A stretch of DNA of 64,000 nucleotides, taken from contig JAHEWK010000001.1 of the NCBI GenBank assembly GCA_020740775.1, positions 496,001 through 560,000 of the forward strand. Reading direction: 5' to 3'. How positions within the stretch are numbered: position 1 is the first letter of the stretch; the number at the start of each line of letters is the position of its first letter. Shown here piece by piece: positions 10,746 to 23,047 of this stretch. The translations under genes were made by a program, and so were the position numbers. Origin of the DNA: Ilyonectria destructans. Lineage: Eukaryota; Ascomycota; Sordariomycetes; Hypocreales; Nectriaceae. The notes beneath the pieces are model-generated. The model was given only the letters and a program-made list of their open reading frames with translations, searched no databases and was not told the origin of the DNA.

Positions 10746-13078
10746 ATGCGTCTTCAGCTGCTCTCTGTTCTTGGCGCCCTTGCTGCTACGGTGAACGCCT
10801 GCCAGCATGACTTCAATGTCATCGCCCGGCACACCCACCGCCAGCGCGTCGTGAAGCGCAATGACCAGTGGCCGCCGGTTTTAGATGATCAGGAGACGCT
10901 TCTAGTCAATGCATTTGATAATGTAACCATCGACGAGTGGTCCCACTACTACGGCTATCAGCAAAAGCTCGCTGGTTATGGCAAGGAAGCAGCCCAGTGG
11001 ACGGCAGACCGCTGGAATGAGAATGGCTTCGAATCGCATCTCAAAGAGTACCACGTCTACTTCCGATACCCCGTTACCGCGGATTTGCAATTTACAGGTG
11101 CCGACGGCAAGACCTCGAAGGTTAAAATCGAAGAGGACGTCCTCGAGGAGGATGAAGTGACTGGCTTTGAAGGGATTTCGCAACAAACCTGGCTCGCCTA
11201 CTCGCCAACAGGCAATGTCACAGCTGAATACGTATACGCAGGGTAAGGTACCAGAAAAGAGCAACACGACAGCCGGTGACTTACTGACGGGCGTTTACTA
11301 GTCGTGGATCTATTGATGACTTTGAGAAGCTCGTCGAGCTTGGAGTTGAGATTGAGGGCAAAATTGCGCTCATAAAGTACGGCGGCCTCTTCCGTGGACT
11401 CAAGGTCAAGAATGCTCAGGACTTTGGTGCAGTTGCAGCCGTCATCTTCACGGATCCTGGTGATGACGGCAACGTAACCGTTGCGAACGGTTATGAAGCA
11501 TATCCTCGTGAGGCCCCAACAAGAGGAAAAAGAAATGAGCCTCCTCGCTAACATAATATTTCTAGATGGACCTGCCAGAAACCCCAACTCCGTTCAAAAA
11601 GGCTCTACCCTGTTTCTCTCCACCCACCCTGGAGACCCAACAACTCCAGGCTATCCGTCCCATAAGGATGCTCCGAGAGCTGATATCTCCGACGTCGTTG
11701 CAAAAATCCCGTCTCTTCCCGTCTCATATTTCTCCGTGGAGCCTCTTCTGAAGGCCCTCGATGGGCACGGCATTTCCGGAGAGGTGGTTAATCGCACATC
11801 ATGGGTGGGAGCCCTGGACGCCGACTATAGTACCGGCCCAGCACCGGGTGTGAAGCTCACGGTGGATGTTGTGTCTCGCGAAGAGATAAGACCCATCCAG
11901 AATGTCATTGGTTGGATTAACGGAACCAATGCCGATGAAACCATCTTGATTGGAAATCATAGAGATACTTGGATGATTGTGAGTACACTTGACCTACACT
12001 TGGGCTATGAGGTATAGATATCAGGTGCTAATGACGCAATTAGGGAGGTAATGGCGACCCCAACTCTGGCTCAGCTATTCTCGTTGAATTTACTCGCGCT
12101 ATCAATAAGCTGCGTGAGTCGGGCTGGCAGCCCAAGAGGAACATTGTTCTCGGCTCCTGGGATGCTGAGGAATGGGGTCTTATCGGATCTACTGAGTGGG
12201 TTGAGGACCATACTGACTGGCTCACTGAAACGGCGGTGGCATATCTGAACATTGATGTTGCGGTCAGTGGCCCTCGGCCAAATCTCGCAACTACGCCTGA
12301 GCTTCACACCCTCGCGACTGAGACCATGAAGAAGGTCATTCATCCCAACTTTGGAGGGTACAACATCTCGCTATTTGAAGCATGGCATGAAGCATCTGGC
12401 GGAGAAGTCGAAGTCCTTGGCTCTGGCTCCGACTACACCTCTTTCCTCCACCGAGGCATCAGCGCGCTGGACGTTGGAAGCTCAGGCGGCGCGAATGATC
12501 CGATTTGGCATTACCATTCCAACTACGACACGTACCACTGGATGTCGACGTTTGGAGATCCTGGGTTCCACGTCCATGCTTCGATGGGCCAATATCTTGC
12601 CCTTGTGGCATATCATCTGGCCAGCGACGATGTCCTTCCCATCGATACTCAAAACTACGCTGTCGAGCTACGGGCTTACTACGACGACCTTGTGGAGTAT
12701 GCCGAAGAGCAAGGGGCGGAGCTTGATCTCTCAGAGCTTGACGCGGCCATTAAGGTGTTCAAGAAGAGCGCCGATGAGGCCAAGGCCCTTGAGCTCCTGG
12801 CGGTTGAGCGCGACGATGGCGATCTCAAAACCATCATCAATCACAAGTACCGTGATTTCCAGCGTGGCTTTATCTCCCAGGGAGGACTTCCCGGTCGCGA
12901 GTTTTACAAGCATGTTGTCACTGCCCCAGGCCTCGACACTGGCTACGCCGCTGTTACTTTCCCTGGAGTGACTGAGGGTATCCAATATGCCAAGGATGGT
13001 AACTTCGAAGTGGCCCAGGGGTGGGTGAGCAAGACTGCCCGCGGTATTGTTGTTGCTGCAAATATCCTCAAGGTATAA
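10746..13078 (+). CDS. Secreted M28 metallopeptidase, glutamate carboxypeptidase II / NAALADase-like
   Basis: Zinc exopeptidase of the M28B group that removes C-terminal residues, often Glu, from small peptides. Four exons (10746-11242, 11302-11507, 11566-11978, 12044-13078) join in phase to 716 aa. The protein starts with a signal peptide (LLSVLGALAATVNAC). A PA domain follows (GKIALIKYGG through GYPSHKDAPR). The di-zinc core has NHRD, GDPNSG, WDAEEWG, NID and the final His in WHYHSNYDTYHW. The C-terminal part matches the transferrin-receptor-like dimerisation domain. Mammalian homologues are anchored by an N-terminal membrane helix; here the leader looks cleavable, so the enzyme is probably secreted or vacuolar. 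Several N-glycosylation sequons (for example NVT and NRT) fit that. It stands alone with no obvious operon-like partner. Confidence 0.93.
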
Positions 13079-14068
13079 ACTTGAACTGATAGAAATTAAT
13101 ACACTACTGTTTGCAACGATTCTGTATAATTATACAATCAATAGTTGCATGGCTATCTACCTATGAGCCTGGATAGGTTTAGTCCTGATTATTCTGCCAC
13201 ACGAAGACCTTAAATATTCGGGGTATTCTCAAACCCGCCAACTTTCGGACTGTTAGTCACGGGTCTGTTTGTTGTTTCATTGCGATCCCAACTCTGCCAG
13301 CGCCAGCGCCGACCCCAAGCTGTTCCAATCTCCACAGTTCATAACAGAGGCATAGTTCTGATTAGCTTTCAATAATGCGTATGGAGACCATGATTAAGCT
13401 GCTGAGATATCAGAAGTGGGGTGTGGCGGAATTCCGCCATGCAGTCGATGCTCGCTAATAGAAACTGGAATTAGTGTACGTCATGGAAGACGCGGGCAAA
13501 GCTGCTGCAGTGTGAACTCGCCATTGCCAAGGCTCGGCTTAGACGCCAAGCAACAACATGCCAAGCACGCTACACGGGGAGGCGAACGGAGGTACCGACC
13601 TTGTTCCGCCTTGCTTGATTCTACTGATTCAGACTGGCCAAAAACAACACAGCACCCAATTACTTGGCGTGAATCAGTACGTCTGAACTAAGCCGAGGGC
13701 TTTGCATTCGGGGAGGGAAGCCAAAGGGCACAGAGGCATGTTGATTGGCTGGGTACTGCGCCTTGTCGTCAGCTGACTGCAGTAGACTGGCGTAACATTC
13801 GTCTACTCTTGCGTACCGTAAAACTTCGCCAAGTTCTTTACGTCAAAGGGGGTTGGAACTGCATGGACATCCCCGGCAGCAATTTAGTCAGCGGTACTGA
13901 AAATAAGCATTTCTGCGACCCTCCAAGCTGATGATCTACCCAGATCTACTGGGGCTGTGCGCCACTGTAACTATAGATATAAAATTGCTCGCTCCCCATC
14001 TTGGGCAGGAGATGCGGAATACTCAAGCATAATTTTAGACTTATTCTAGTCGAGAACCTGCCACGACC
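13079..14068. other. Intergenic, no gene recognised
   Basis: About 1 kb. A 91-codon frame at 13416-13691 has no motif and low-complexity codon use. The right part is the promoter of the next Zn2Cys6 gene. Confidence 0.45.
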
Positions 14069-15538
14069 ATGCCGGGAGTTCCGACATCCCGAGGTTGCAG
14101 TGCCTGTCGCAAGCAAAAGAAAAAGGCAAGCTCCCGTAATGTACAAGGACCAGGATGGGGGCCAACTGACCAATCCGTATAGTGCGATCAAGCAAAGCCG
14201 ACATGTGGGAGATGCACCCGCCGCGGAATTCCTTGTGTTGGAAATGGCGTACAGCGCTGGAAGTTTCACCAGAAAAACTTTCGCAATTCGATGCAATTAG
14301 CAACCGTCACTGACACACCAAGACCAAGTCTGAGCAACGAAACGACCAAAGTTGCATCTTCCTTTGTCCACATCCTTGGTGTTGAGGATGTTAGGTACAA
14401 TATACGCTCATTCGGGGGCCAGTTTTTCCTGGACCTCCCTCGACGTGTGGGCTCTAACCCGGCGCTCGACCTTTCCGTATCTGCTCTTGTTGCCTCATTC
14501 AACACTCATCTATGCAAACACCCTAAAGTCGACGCCCTCGCTGTGTATGGGGACGCCCTCGAGGCCCTGAGGATGTCCTTGGCAAATCCCGCTCAATCAA
14601 TAGGAATCAAGATATATACAATCTTTAATATCTATATCTGCCAGGTAGGAGAAGTTGCGGATTTTTTAATAGTCAAGCAAGAATAACGCAGGGGTGTAGG
14701 GTATAATCGACCCAGAGCACAACGAAATTGCAACACACCGCCTAATGTTGGCAAATCTGGTCCAGGATGCTGTCTCTCAAGGCAGACTAAAAGAAATTAA
14801 TTCGGAGTACATGTCCGGAATTTGTCAGATAATTGTAAGCAGTCGTGCTGAAATTTCCACTACTTGTCTGATGGGCACTGACAATTGGACTTGCAGCTAT
14901 GGGAGAGCATGATCAACCGTAAAGTTCAGCTTGGCCAGTGGTTCTGGGAGGCCTTAAGCACCTGCAGCAAATCGCGACCGCATGAATACCAACAAGGGCG
15001 AACCTTCATGAGTCTCGACATTGGAGTTCAAGCGGAGGCTGCATCATATCTTCGTGAGCCAGAGAGATACATTGACCAGATACAGTCAGTCTACGATCTT
15101 ATGCAGCTCGAGAGGCCAACAATTCGCAACATAGTTCAGCAATACAGTGTGGCGGCAATGGCCTCATCGAAAATCGCCAAAATCACGGAAATCCGTGTGA
15201 TATACCAGATTGGATACGCACACTTGCTTTCTTTAGGTGCCAGATTAAACGGTGCTCTACGCAAATTCAACCAGTCCTCTGAGCATATCAAGGAGTCGCA
15301 CGAGATTCGTGACGAGGCTATTATTTTGGCTAGCCAATGCGGTGATATGCGACCATTCGGGTCCGCCTTTGTGCCTAAATTTCTCAAGATAATATGGGCA
15401 TCAAATTCAGATCCGTACCGCCGACAAGAACTGGAAGCGCTAATTCTGCATTATCAGAAGGATTTCGACGGCGCACTGTATTTGAAAGAGGCGAAGTGGA
15501 TAAAGGAACGATTTAATGCAATAGCTAAAGTGGCTTAA
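14069..15538 (+). CDS. Zn2Cys6 transcription factor
   Basis: Gal4-class regulator of 431 aa. Four exons (14069-14125, 14183-14644, 14700-14834, 14897-15538) join in phase. The first intron interrupts the zinc cluster itself and uses a GC donor (gcaagc) instead of GT; splicing it gives a perfect C-x2-C-x6-C-x6-C-x2-C-x6-C cluster (CSAC, then CDQAKPTC, then GRC to IPC). Without this intron the cluster is broken, which is strong support for it. The rest resembles the middle domain of short fungal regulators, with no coiled coil seen. The ATG chosen is the only one giving the cluster near the N-terminus. It lies 160 bases from a convergent effector-like gene. Confidence 0.85.
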
Positions 15539-15698
15539 TGTGCAGGCATATACTGTACTATACAATATGAACTCTATCTCTTCTTATGCTAACAGCCAAA
15601 AAGTCCAACTAGCTGGCTCTATTTATCTTCTATCCTTCTCTGAATACCCATCACTTGCACCATTCTTTCACAATATTCTCGATCCAGGCGCGTACTGC

Positions 15699-16406
15699 TT
15701 ATTTGTGCTCGCCAGTACCAACGCAGTAGGGGATAGGGTAGGTATCGCTGCTGCAGAGACGAATAACTCCCTTGACCCACTGCATGTCGCCATAGCTCTG
15801 GCTTGAGTAGGTATCCGACATGAAGCTGGTCTTCTCCCAGTTGTCGCTGCAGCCATCGAGCATGAAGCCCTGCACGCGGCGGACGTAGGGCTCGCTGACG
15901 ATGACACCGTGCTTTCCATCGGGAACCGTGAACGTCAGGGTTTGAGTTTGAGAGGTGGTCCAAGTCTCCGAGTATGAAACGGAGAGAGACATCGAGAGGA
16001 GACTCTCGATAACAGTGAGACTGGCGGATGCGGTGACGGAGACAGAGTTGGAAATGCTGTAGCCAGAGGAGACAGAGACAGAGCCTGTACCGCCAACGCT
16101 GCTGACGACTGGAGAGATGGCAACATCCCAGTTCAGGAATTCTTCATCGGAGATAACTTGGATCTCAGTGCTGCTGTCCTCGCAGGCGCGACGAACGAGT
16201 TTGGCGTCCGTGGCATCCTGTAGACCGAAAGCTGTAGGTGCTGATGACTTGGACTCAAGAGCTTCAAAGTCTGCAGCTTTCATGATCTCGGAGGATCCAT
16301 CGGTCTTGATGACGATGACATCATCGGCGGAAAGGACTGTTGGGGCCGGGGCGGCCGTAGAGGAAGAAACAAGGCCGAGAACGGCAATGGCAGTGACGAA
16401 AAGCAT
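15699..16406 (-). CDS. Secreted protein resembling celp0028-type effectors
   Basis: Single-exon gene of 235 aa. It has an N-terminal signal peptide (MLFVTAIAVLGLVSSSTAAP), an acidic pro-like region, a dibasic site (VRRACED) and then a Ser/Thr/Val-rich beta-strand-like core. The C-terminal part has four cysteines in total with the preceding region, ending in a YPIPYCVGTG motif. This pattern matches proteins annotated in plant-pathogenic fungi as celp0028 effector-like, recognised from memory of the family rather than by search. The function is unknown; secretion is the only firm prediction. The Ser-rich repeats of the middle section suggest an extended beta structure like that of pore-forming or lectin-like folds, but this is speculation. 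Confidence 0.75.
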   Translation of the reverse strand: MLFVTAIAVLGLVSSSTAAPAPTVLSADDVIVIKTDGSSEIMKAADFEALESKSSAPTAFGLQDATDAKLVRRACEDSSTEIQVISDEEFLNWDVAISPVVSSVGGTGSVSVSSGYSISNSVSVTASASLTVIESLLSMSLSVSYSETWTTSQTQTLTFTVPDGKHGVIVSEPYVRRVQGFMLDGCSDNWEKTSFMSDTYSSQSYGDMQWVKGVIRLCSSDTYPIPYCVGTGEHK

Positions 16407-17583
16407 GGTGAAAGAGTGTAATTAAGACTTGAGAATGCAGATGCAAACGAATGTGGTGGCAGACGAGGAGTCTTGAGTGGAGTTGAAGCGAGTGGTGATG
16501 CTGTGAGCTGGTTCTGAAGTTATGGTGGCCGTCATGGGCTGTCTTTAATAAAAATATTGGATGTCCATTATCACTCCCCTCGGTTCATCCCAACATGCTA
16601 AAGTCCGTGAATTTGCCGTCAGGGTCTGATGTGTTTGAGACTCAACGGAGAGACCGAATGACACCCTGCATCTCGTCCGCTGTAGATCACCAGATACGCC
16701 ACAACCACATTGGAAAGCGGACGAATCTGGACGAATACGGTTTGAGAACTCCCTTGACAAGACTTGGTAAACTCTATTGAAGTCATGGGGTAACATTTAA
16801 TCGTGTTCTCAGAATAGAGCATTGCTTTTGAGCTTAGCAGCGATGGAATTTATGCGTCCCCATGTACGTTCATCCGATCTCGCGTTTCGGGTGCACAACC
16901 ATCCGCGGGACGGAAATTACCTCTCCACCAGCATTCATGCTCCCTTTACGGTGCACAGCCAAAAGTTATGGGGCGTGGCGTTTACTGTTGGCGGCGTGCC
17001 GTTTCAGACATGCGCAGTAACGGAGAAAGCGACCGTAATGGTGACTTTTAGACTGGGGACGAAGCATAGACCTTCTGTATCAGCCCCGCATCCAACAGGG
17101 GGAGCCAATCCCCGCGTTGCAGTGGCCAACTAACAGGGGGAATAATGCCTGTTTTAGTATCTCGTGAGTTGAGGTTACGCTACGGATAATTTGACGTCCG
17201 TCGCGATTCGCGACTCTGCCGCGATCGATGAGGCCAGACGAAACTCTATTTCAGTGTAGCATTCAGACTAGGCCCCCACGTAGTATCTCACGCCGCTGAA
17301 CTTGAGAGCGGCGATGCCGGATCATGGGTTTGTTTCGTAACACGACGGTTGGTTAATGCCAAGACGGAGTTTGCGAGGACAATGGAGTTTCCGGCCGGTC
17401 TTTAGTCGATGAGGATACTCAACTCCTGCTACACTTTTATATAAGTCAGCATATTTTGCACTTTAGGTATCAAACATCCATCGACTAACATCACATTGTC
17501 TCATTACCACACTCTTTTACACACCCGCCTAACACAAGGAATTCCACTCGTTGTCTTTACAGACCCCCCTATTCACCACCATC
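16407..17583. other. Intergenic between two divergent secreted-protein genes
   Basis: About 1.2 kb between two genes for secreted proteins facing away from each other, so it holds both promoters. Short frames at 16822-17133 and on the opposite strand have no motif. Confidence 0.45.
17434..17445 (+). promoter_or_regulatory. TATA-like element of the small secreted protein gene
   Basis: CTTTTATATAAG lies about 140 bases upstream of the start codon at 17584, a usual distance for fungal genes with a short 5' UTR. CT-rich and CA-rich leader sequence follows. Confidence 0.4.
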
Positions 17584-18022
17584 ATGCATTTCTCTGCTCC
17601 CAAGGCCATTGCCGCCGCATTCCTTTTCTTCTCCCTGGCGTAAGTTATGCCTTCTCCGAGTGCTCAAGCACTTTCGCTGACAATCGTGTAGCGCCGCTGA
17701 TCTTCACGAAAACTGCGCTTGCCACAATGGCGATGCCTACAACTGGCGCATGACTACAGTCGCTTGCACTACTTACGATGATGCCCAGTATCAGTGGGGC
17801 GGCGTCACCTACGACAGTCCTTCCGGTCGAGTAAGTAATCTCTTCAGCTGTAGAAACCACGGCTAACCAAATACGCAGTGCGTAAAAGCAACTGATACGG
17901 ATCGTCTCGCTGGTGATCAGTGGGAGACGGCTTGCAAGGATGCTGCGAAGAATGGTTTCGCATGCTCTGATGGTCTCGGAACCTGCTTCGCTAACCCTGA
18001 TGATGTTTCAGGCGCGTGCTGA
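17584..18022 (+). CDS. Small secreted cysteine-rich protein, candidate effector
   Basis: Three short exons (17584-17639, 17692-17830, 17879-18022) join in phase to 112 aa. Each is too short to stand out as an open frame, so this gene is easily missed. Residues 1-21 form a signal peptide (a run of Ala, Phe and Leu ending in AAA). The mature part has eight cysteines in about 90 residues, an even number that suits four disulphides, and a C-terminal -GAC end. Introns have consensus donors (gtaagt twice) and acceptors (gtag, gcag). I do not recognise a family; size, secretion and cysteine content put it in the class of candidate effectors or small antimicrobial-like proteins. A TATA-like element lies upstream. 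Confidence 0.8.
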
Positions 18023-18217
18023 GGCGATTAACCCTGTTTCTAAAGCGGATGTGATTTAATTAATTACTATGAACAATTTTAAACTTGATCAGTTGCTCTC
18101 ATAATTGCACTCTCATCACCTGCATGGTGCAGTGTACACTCCGACTCTCTCACATTCACTACGAGTGGATAAAACCGGGGGGGTGTTGATAATTATACTG
18201 TGCTAGCAGATCGATGA

Positions 18218-19206
18218 TCAGTTATACAAGCCTCCGTTGGCCGAAAGGACGGAACCCGTCACCCAGCGCGCCTCCTCTGTGCACAGGAACGAAACAAGCG
18301 GTGCTATATCCTCAATTTCTCCTACTCTTGGCGCGGCAGGCGTCGATTCAATGACAGGCTTCATAGCCTCTACAAATTCCTCTGAACTTGCACGCCACTG
18401 ATCTAATTCTCATCTTATCAGCACTCGATCTCGCAATGGAAGTAACTGGACGGTCATCTGTTGGTCATGAACTCACCTGTTGCTACCGGTCCCGGGTTGA
18501 TGCAATTGACAGTAATGCCAGACTCTTGTCCCAGCTCCTTAGCCCATACTCGAGCGAGAGCTTCGCCAGCAGCCTTCGTGGCCGAGTAGATGCCCTGAGT
18601 AGCTACGCCAAGTCGCGCAGCAACAGATGAGACGATGACAATGCGACCTCCCCGGGGAAGATGCGGCAATGCTTTTTGTGTTAGGAAGTAGAGTCCACGG
18701 ATGTTGCAGTCGACGTGGTCGTCATAGAACTGGAGCGTCGTATCTTTCAGAAGTGCATCTCTCCCAATAGCCGCACTAGATGTTGTAGTAAGCGAAGATG
18801 TTAAGCGAGAGTGCAGAGAGGTTGGGAGGGATCCTACTTGTGGACCAAGATCTCAATCTTGCCTGTTTCGCTCACGTTTTTCAAGGCGCAGTCAAGGATG
18901 CTCTGGAGTTCGTCCACATTGGAGAGATTCGCCCTCAATGTGGCCGACTTCCTCCCGAGGGCGCGGATTTTGTCTGCCACGTCTTCAGCTGCAGCCGTGC
19001 TTGACTCAGTGTTATAGTGGACAAGAACATTGGCTCCTTTCTGAGCAAGGTCTAATGCAATCCCTGCCCCGATACCTCTTCATCTCAAAATAATAAGATT
19101 TAGCCTATGATATATTCGATGGAGAGAGACGTAGATGGAATGTATAATCTTACCTAGACGATCCAGTTACGATGGCCGTCTTGCCCTCAAGTGGTAGTTT
19201 GGCCAT
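18218..19206 (-). CDS. Short-chain dehydrogenase/reductase (classical SDR)
   Basis: NAD(P)-dependent oxidoreductase of 258 aa in four exons (19206-19154, 19077-18838, 18775-18477, 18402-18218), all junctions in phase. The cofactor motif TGSSRGIG is split across the first intron. HYNTES after strand 2 suggests NADP or NAD preference cannot be fixed by sight. Other hallmarks are the NAAIG motif (in place of the usual NNAG), VSSVAARLG with the catalytic Ser, YSATK with Tyr and Lys, and NPGPVATG. The C-terminus WVTGSVLSANGGLYN is typical of 3-oxoacyl-ACP reductase-like SDRs and of tetrahydroxynaphthalene-reductase relatives. The substrate is not predictable. It is convergent with the small secreted protein gene. 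Confidence 0.88.
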
Positions 19207-20004
19207 GGTTTCTGTGACTTTCTATTATCAATGATGCCGGTATGTTAGGCTGCTGGGTGTTTGGGACGGGCCGTTAAATACGTCAAGGCAATCTGCGGGT
19301 GATAGAACTTGCGGCGTGATTTTCTGGATGAGGAAAAGGAACACGCTTGACGGCGCATCAGGGAGTGTCACCGGATACATGAGGGGTAATATTTCGCTGA
19401 AGCCACAGAGTGATGACAAAGAGAATGTGGGGGCCGAGGAGATGCAAGAGAAGCAGACCATTGCCTGTGACACATGCGAGTCATCTCTAATTCGCGAAGG
19501 GATGCGTGGAATGGCGCTGAGGCTTATCGAGCCACAGAGCTAGCGAAAAGATGGCGGAGTCCATCGGATTCGCATGACCTTCCATATTAGGCAGTTGAGC
19601 CAGGCCGGAGCCTCCGCATGAGAGTCAGGTTGGAAGCTCTCCCGCAATTGAACGAGGCTGGATTAAGTTGGTGTTATCAATTCTTGCGCTGGTACGTCTA
19701 AATTCAACCCTCGGCAATAAGATAGTGGCAACCCAGCAAAGGCCTTCTCCCAGATACTCCAGCATGAGCTGTGATTACTGCATGACTTGTACTAGCCTTC
19801 CATCGCCACTGCCTCGACTTCCATTCACGGCGTTAGTGCACAAAAGATCACAGATTGCATTTTAACGTGGCAAGCCGTGAAAGATATAAATGGTTCTAAG
19901 CGAACCATCAATTGCGTATTCAACAAGATTCGGTACAGATAATTATTGACTTGCGTCCTAGTCTAAAATCTTTATCTGTATTCAGCTGGTGTCACCCTGC
20001 AGCC
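19207..20004. other. Divergent promoter region between SDR and copper amine oxidase
   Basis: About 0.8 kb with no credible gene. TATAAA at 19885-19890 lies 115-120 bases before the amine oxidase start. One HGATAR-type GATA site (agataa) is near 19938. Confidence 0.4.
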
Positions 20005-22105
20005 ATGTCTCTCGCAACGGTAACTCGTCGACACCCTCTTGATCCTCTGCACGCAGATGAGATTGCGCAAGTCGTTGCAATCTTGAACAGCACCCATACT
20101 AGCAAGCTGCGATACAAGGTCATTACTCTCGAGGAGCCTCCGAAGAATGACTTAATTCCATACCTTGAAGCCGAAAGGTTGCACCTGGATCTCCCCACAC
20201 CACCAAACCGAATGGCATACGTTTATTTTCACACTCTTGATGATAAAGCCTTCCATCGCGCCGTTGTGGATCTCACGGCGAACTCAGTCCAGATTGATCA
20301 AGTTCTGGAGGGCATTCAGCCGCCAGCAGATGCTGACGAGCAAATTGAGATTGAGGATGCCTGCAGCAACCACCCGCTGGTTCTGAAGGAGATTGAGAAG
20401 CTGAAACTTCCTGCCGGGTACGTTCAAATATTATCTCCTAATACGCTGCCAAATATATTGATCTCAGACGTTCGTAGGGCGAGGGTTTTGAACGACCCAT
20501 GGGCGTACGGCACGGATGACGATAGCGTGCACGATTCACGTCGCCTCATCCAATGCTACATGTATGCGGCAATGTCGGATGATCTCGAGGCCAACCACTA
20601 TTCAATTCCACTCCCATTTTCTCCTGTATTTGATTCGAATACAAAAGAGCTGGTCCGAATTGATCATCTACCCCTGGGCTTAAACGATGATCGGGTTGAC
20701 ACTCAGGAATGGATTCCCCGCAAAGCTGTTGAATACAGCTCCGCCTTGCTTGAGGAAGGTCTTCGGACGGACCTGAAGCCCCTGCAGGTTGTACAGCCAG
20801 AGGGACCTTCCTTCACGGTTGATGGATATTTGGTCAAGTGGCAGAAGTGGAGATTCCGCTTGGGCTGGAATGTCCGAGAAGGCCCTTTGATTCACAACCT
20901 CACTTTTGACGGCCGGAATATACTACACCGTCTTTCTCTGAGTGAGATGACTGTTCCCTACGCAGACCCGAGACAGCCTTATATCAGAAAGCAGGCTTTC
21001 GATTTGGGCGATATTGGGCTAGGCATGACGTCGAATTGCCTAACTCTGGGTTGCGATTGCTTAGGAGCCATTCGATACTTTCATGGCCACCGAGTAAACG
21101 CAAAGGGCGAAACAGTCACCATGAATAATGTCATCTGCATGCATGAAATCGACAACGGAATCGGGTGGAAGCATACAAACTATCGAAACTCGACTTCCTC
21201 TGTGGTCCGGGACCGACGTCTAGTGATCCAATGTAAGTATTGCGAGAATACGACCGGTCATGAGTGAACTGACGCTAACATTCGCAGGCACTGCTACTGT
21301 CTCGAACTACGAGTATATTCTAGCATGGACACTGGACCAAGCTGCCAACATCCACGTTGAGGTGCGGGCAACTGGTATTGTGTCAACGATGCCTGTTGCT
21401 GACGGAGTGACACTTCCCTGGATGACTCGTGTGGCTGATGGAGTTGGCGCACCATATCACCAGCACCTATTCAATCTCCGTATTGACCCAGCTATTGATG
21501 GCTTTTCCAACACCGTGGCCTACGACGATTCGGTGCCAACGCCCGATGACCCCATTCTGGACCCCTTGGGAGTTGGTTATCATGCTGTAACCACAGAGAT
21601 TACCAGGCCTGGAGGCTATGACTTGGACATCAACAAAAGCAGAACCTACAAAATCGTCAACAGCTCTTCTATCAACTCGGTGTCTGGCAAGCCAGCAGGG
21701 TACAAGCTTCACGCGCATGCTTCCCAGATGATGCTCATGAGACCCACCGCCCCTGGAGCCAAGCGAGCTACCTTTGGGACTCACGCCATTTGGGTGACAA
21801 AATATCGGGACGGCGAACTGTACGCAGCCGGCGAGTTCACTAACCAGAGCGCCAAGGACTCCGGTCTCTCTGTTTGGGCAAAGCGCGATGAAGACGTGAC
21901 GGATACAGACGTGGTGCTGTGGCACTCATTTGGTCTGACACACAACCCGCGTCCCGAGGATTTCCCCGTCATGCCAATGGAGATGATCAGTATTGAGTTG
22001 AAGCCATCTAGCTTCTTTACGCAAAACCCCAGCAACGATGTGCCACGCTCTAACCAGCGAAGCAACAAGTCAGTTGCGATCAAGGAGTGCTGTAGCAAAT
22101 TATAA
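20005..22105 (+). CDS. Copper amine oxidase with peroxisomal targeting signal
   Basis: Oxidises primary amines to aldehyde, ammonia and hydrogen peroxide using copper and a self-made topaquinone. Two exons (20005-21232, 21288-22105) give 681 aa. The topaquinone site is SNYEY, modified Tyr about residue 417; the catalytic base Asp is in YADP, and two copper His are in YHQHLF. The C-terminal motif region (VTKYRDGELYAAGEFTNQS) is diagnostic of the family. The protein ends in SKL, a canonical PTS1, so it should act in peroxisomes where catalase can remove peroxide. An in-frame ATG upstream at 19912 would add 31 residues; the MSLATV start was preferred because it gives the usual N-terminus and sits behind the TATA-like box. 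It heads a block of amine-related genes. Confidence 0.95.
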
Positions 22106-23047
22106 GTTTAGCTGTTTGCATGAGTTTTAAGGGCATCAATAAATTTTGACATTATGAACATCCCTTTTCTGGTGAAAACTGGTCCAAAAACCGTCTCCCA
22201 ATAATCACATGTGTAAAAGTCCATGTCGCCGACAAAGTTGATACCATTATGGCATTCAGTTTCCCAACACCATCTTCATAACAATTCGCATCTTCGGGAA
22301 CCCTCTGATCAAGATAGCGTAGGCAGCCATGGGGTGGGAAACTGCTGAAACAGAACGCTCAAACTATTGCACAGGAGGCTTGTCATCAAGTCATTGTATC
22401 TTCAAGAAGCTTAATCTGGCAAGTATCTAGTCAGGAAGCATGTGAGCAAACGTATTTGCATTACATTGTTGTAAAGGGTAGGATTTAGAACTCGCCAATC
22501 TTGAGCCTATCTCAATCGCTGATTATCCGCTAGAAATCGGCAAATGTGCTTCCGAGATTGGGACACTTGGCGGTAAGCTAAGGGCGCATTTCATCCGCTA
22601 GCCGATACGAAGGAGTCGTGTCACCGATAATCGCAGTGTTTCAACGGGCTGGAACATTCCGAATGGTCTCTCCTTCCAATGGCGTGAGTGGTATTGTCTC
22701 ACATGGGTAGATGGAAAAGTCATCGTGCATTGCGCCTCTTGGGTGGCCTGCCTCTTTAAATAGAGCTAATTGAGATACGGGAGACCCATAATATCTCCGT
22801 GTTACGTATCACTCGTACGGGCGCCTAGTTTAGCTCCCCGCTTGAGCGTCTTTACGTGCGCCACAAGCCTCCTGGGCCAACTGCCTCTCTTGGAAGAGGT
22901 GGGTTTGGCAAATACACTTAGCCTCCACATGACAGACGCCTTAAAAGACGCTTGGTTCGATGGGCTCGGGGCAATACCCGCGTTCTTCCACTATCTCGAT
23001 GTAATTGTGTTACAAATTCTCAGCATTTCAAACAGCAAACAACAACA
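22106..23047. other. Intergenic between the two amine oxidase genes
   Basis: About 0.94 kb, no gene. Candidate GATA-factor sites occur in it: agatag on the minus strand near 22508 and cgataa near 22626. CTTTAAATAG near 22752 may be a TATA-like element of the flavin amine oxidase, although it is about 300 bases upstream. Confidence 0.4.
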
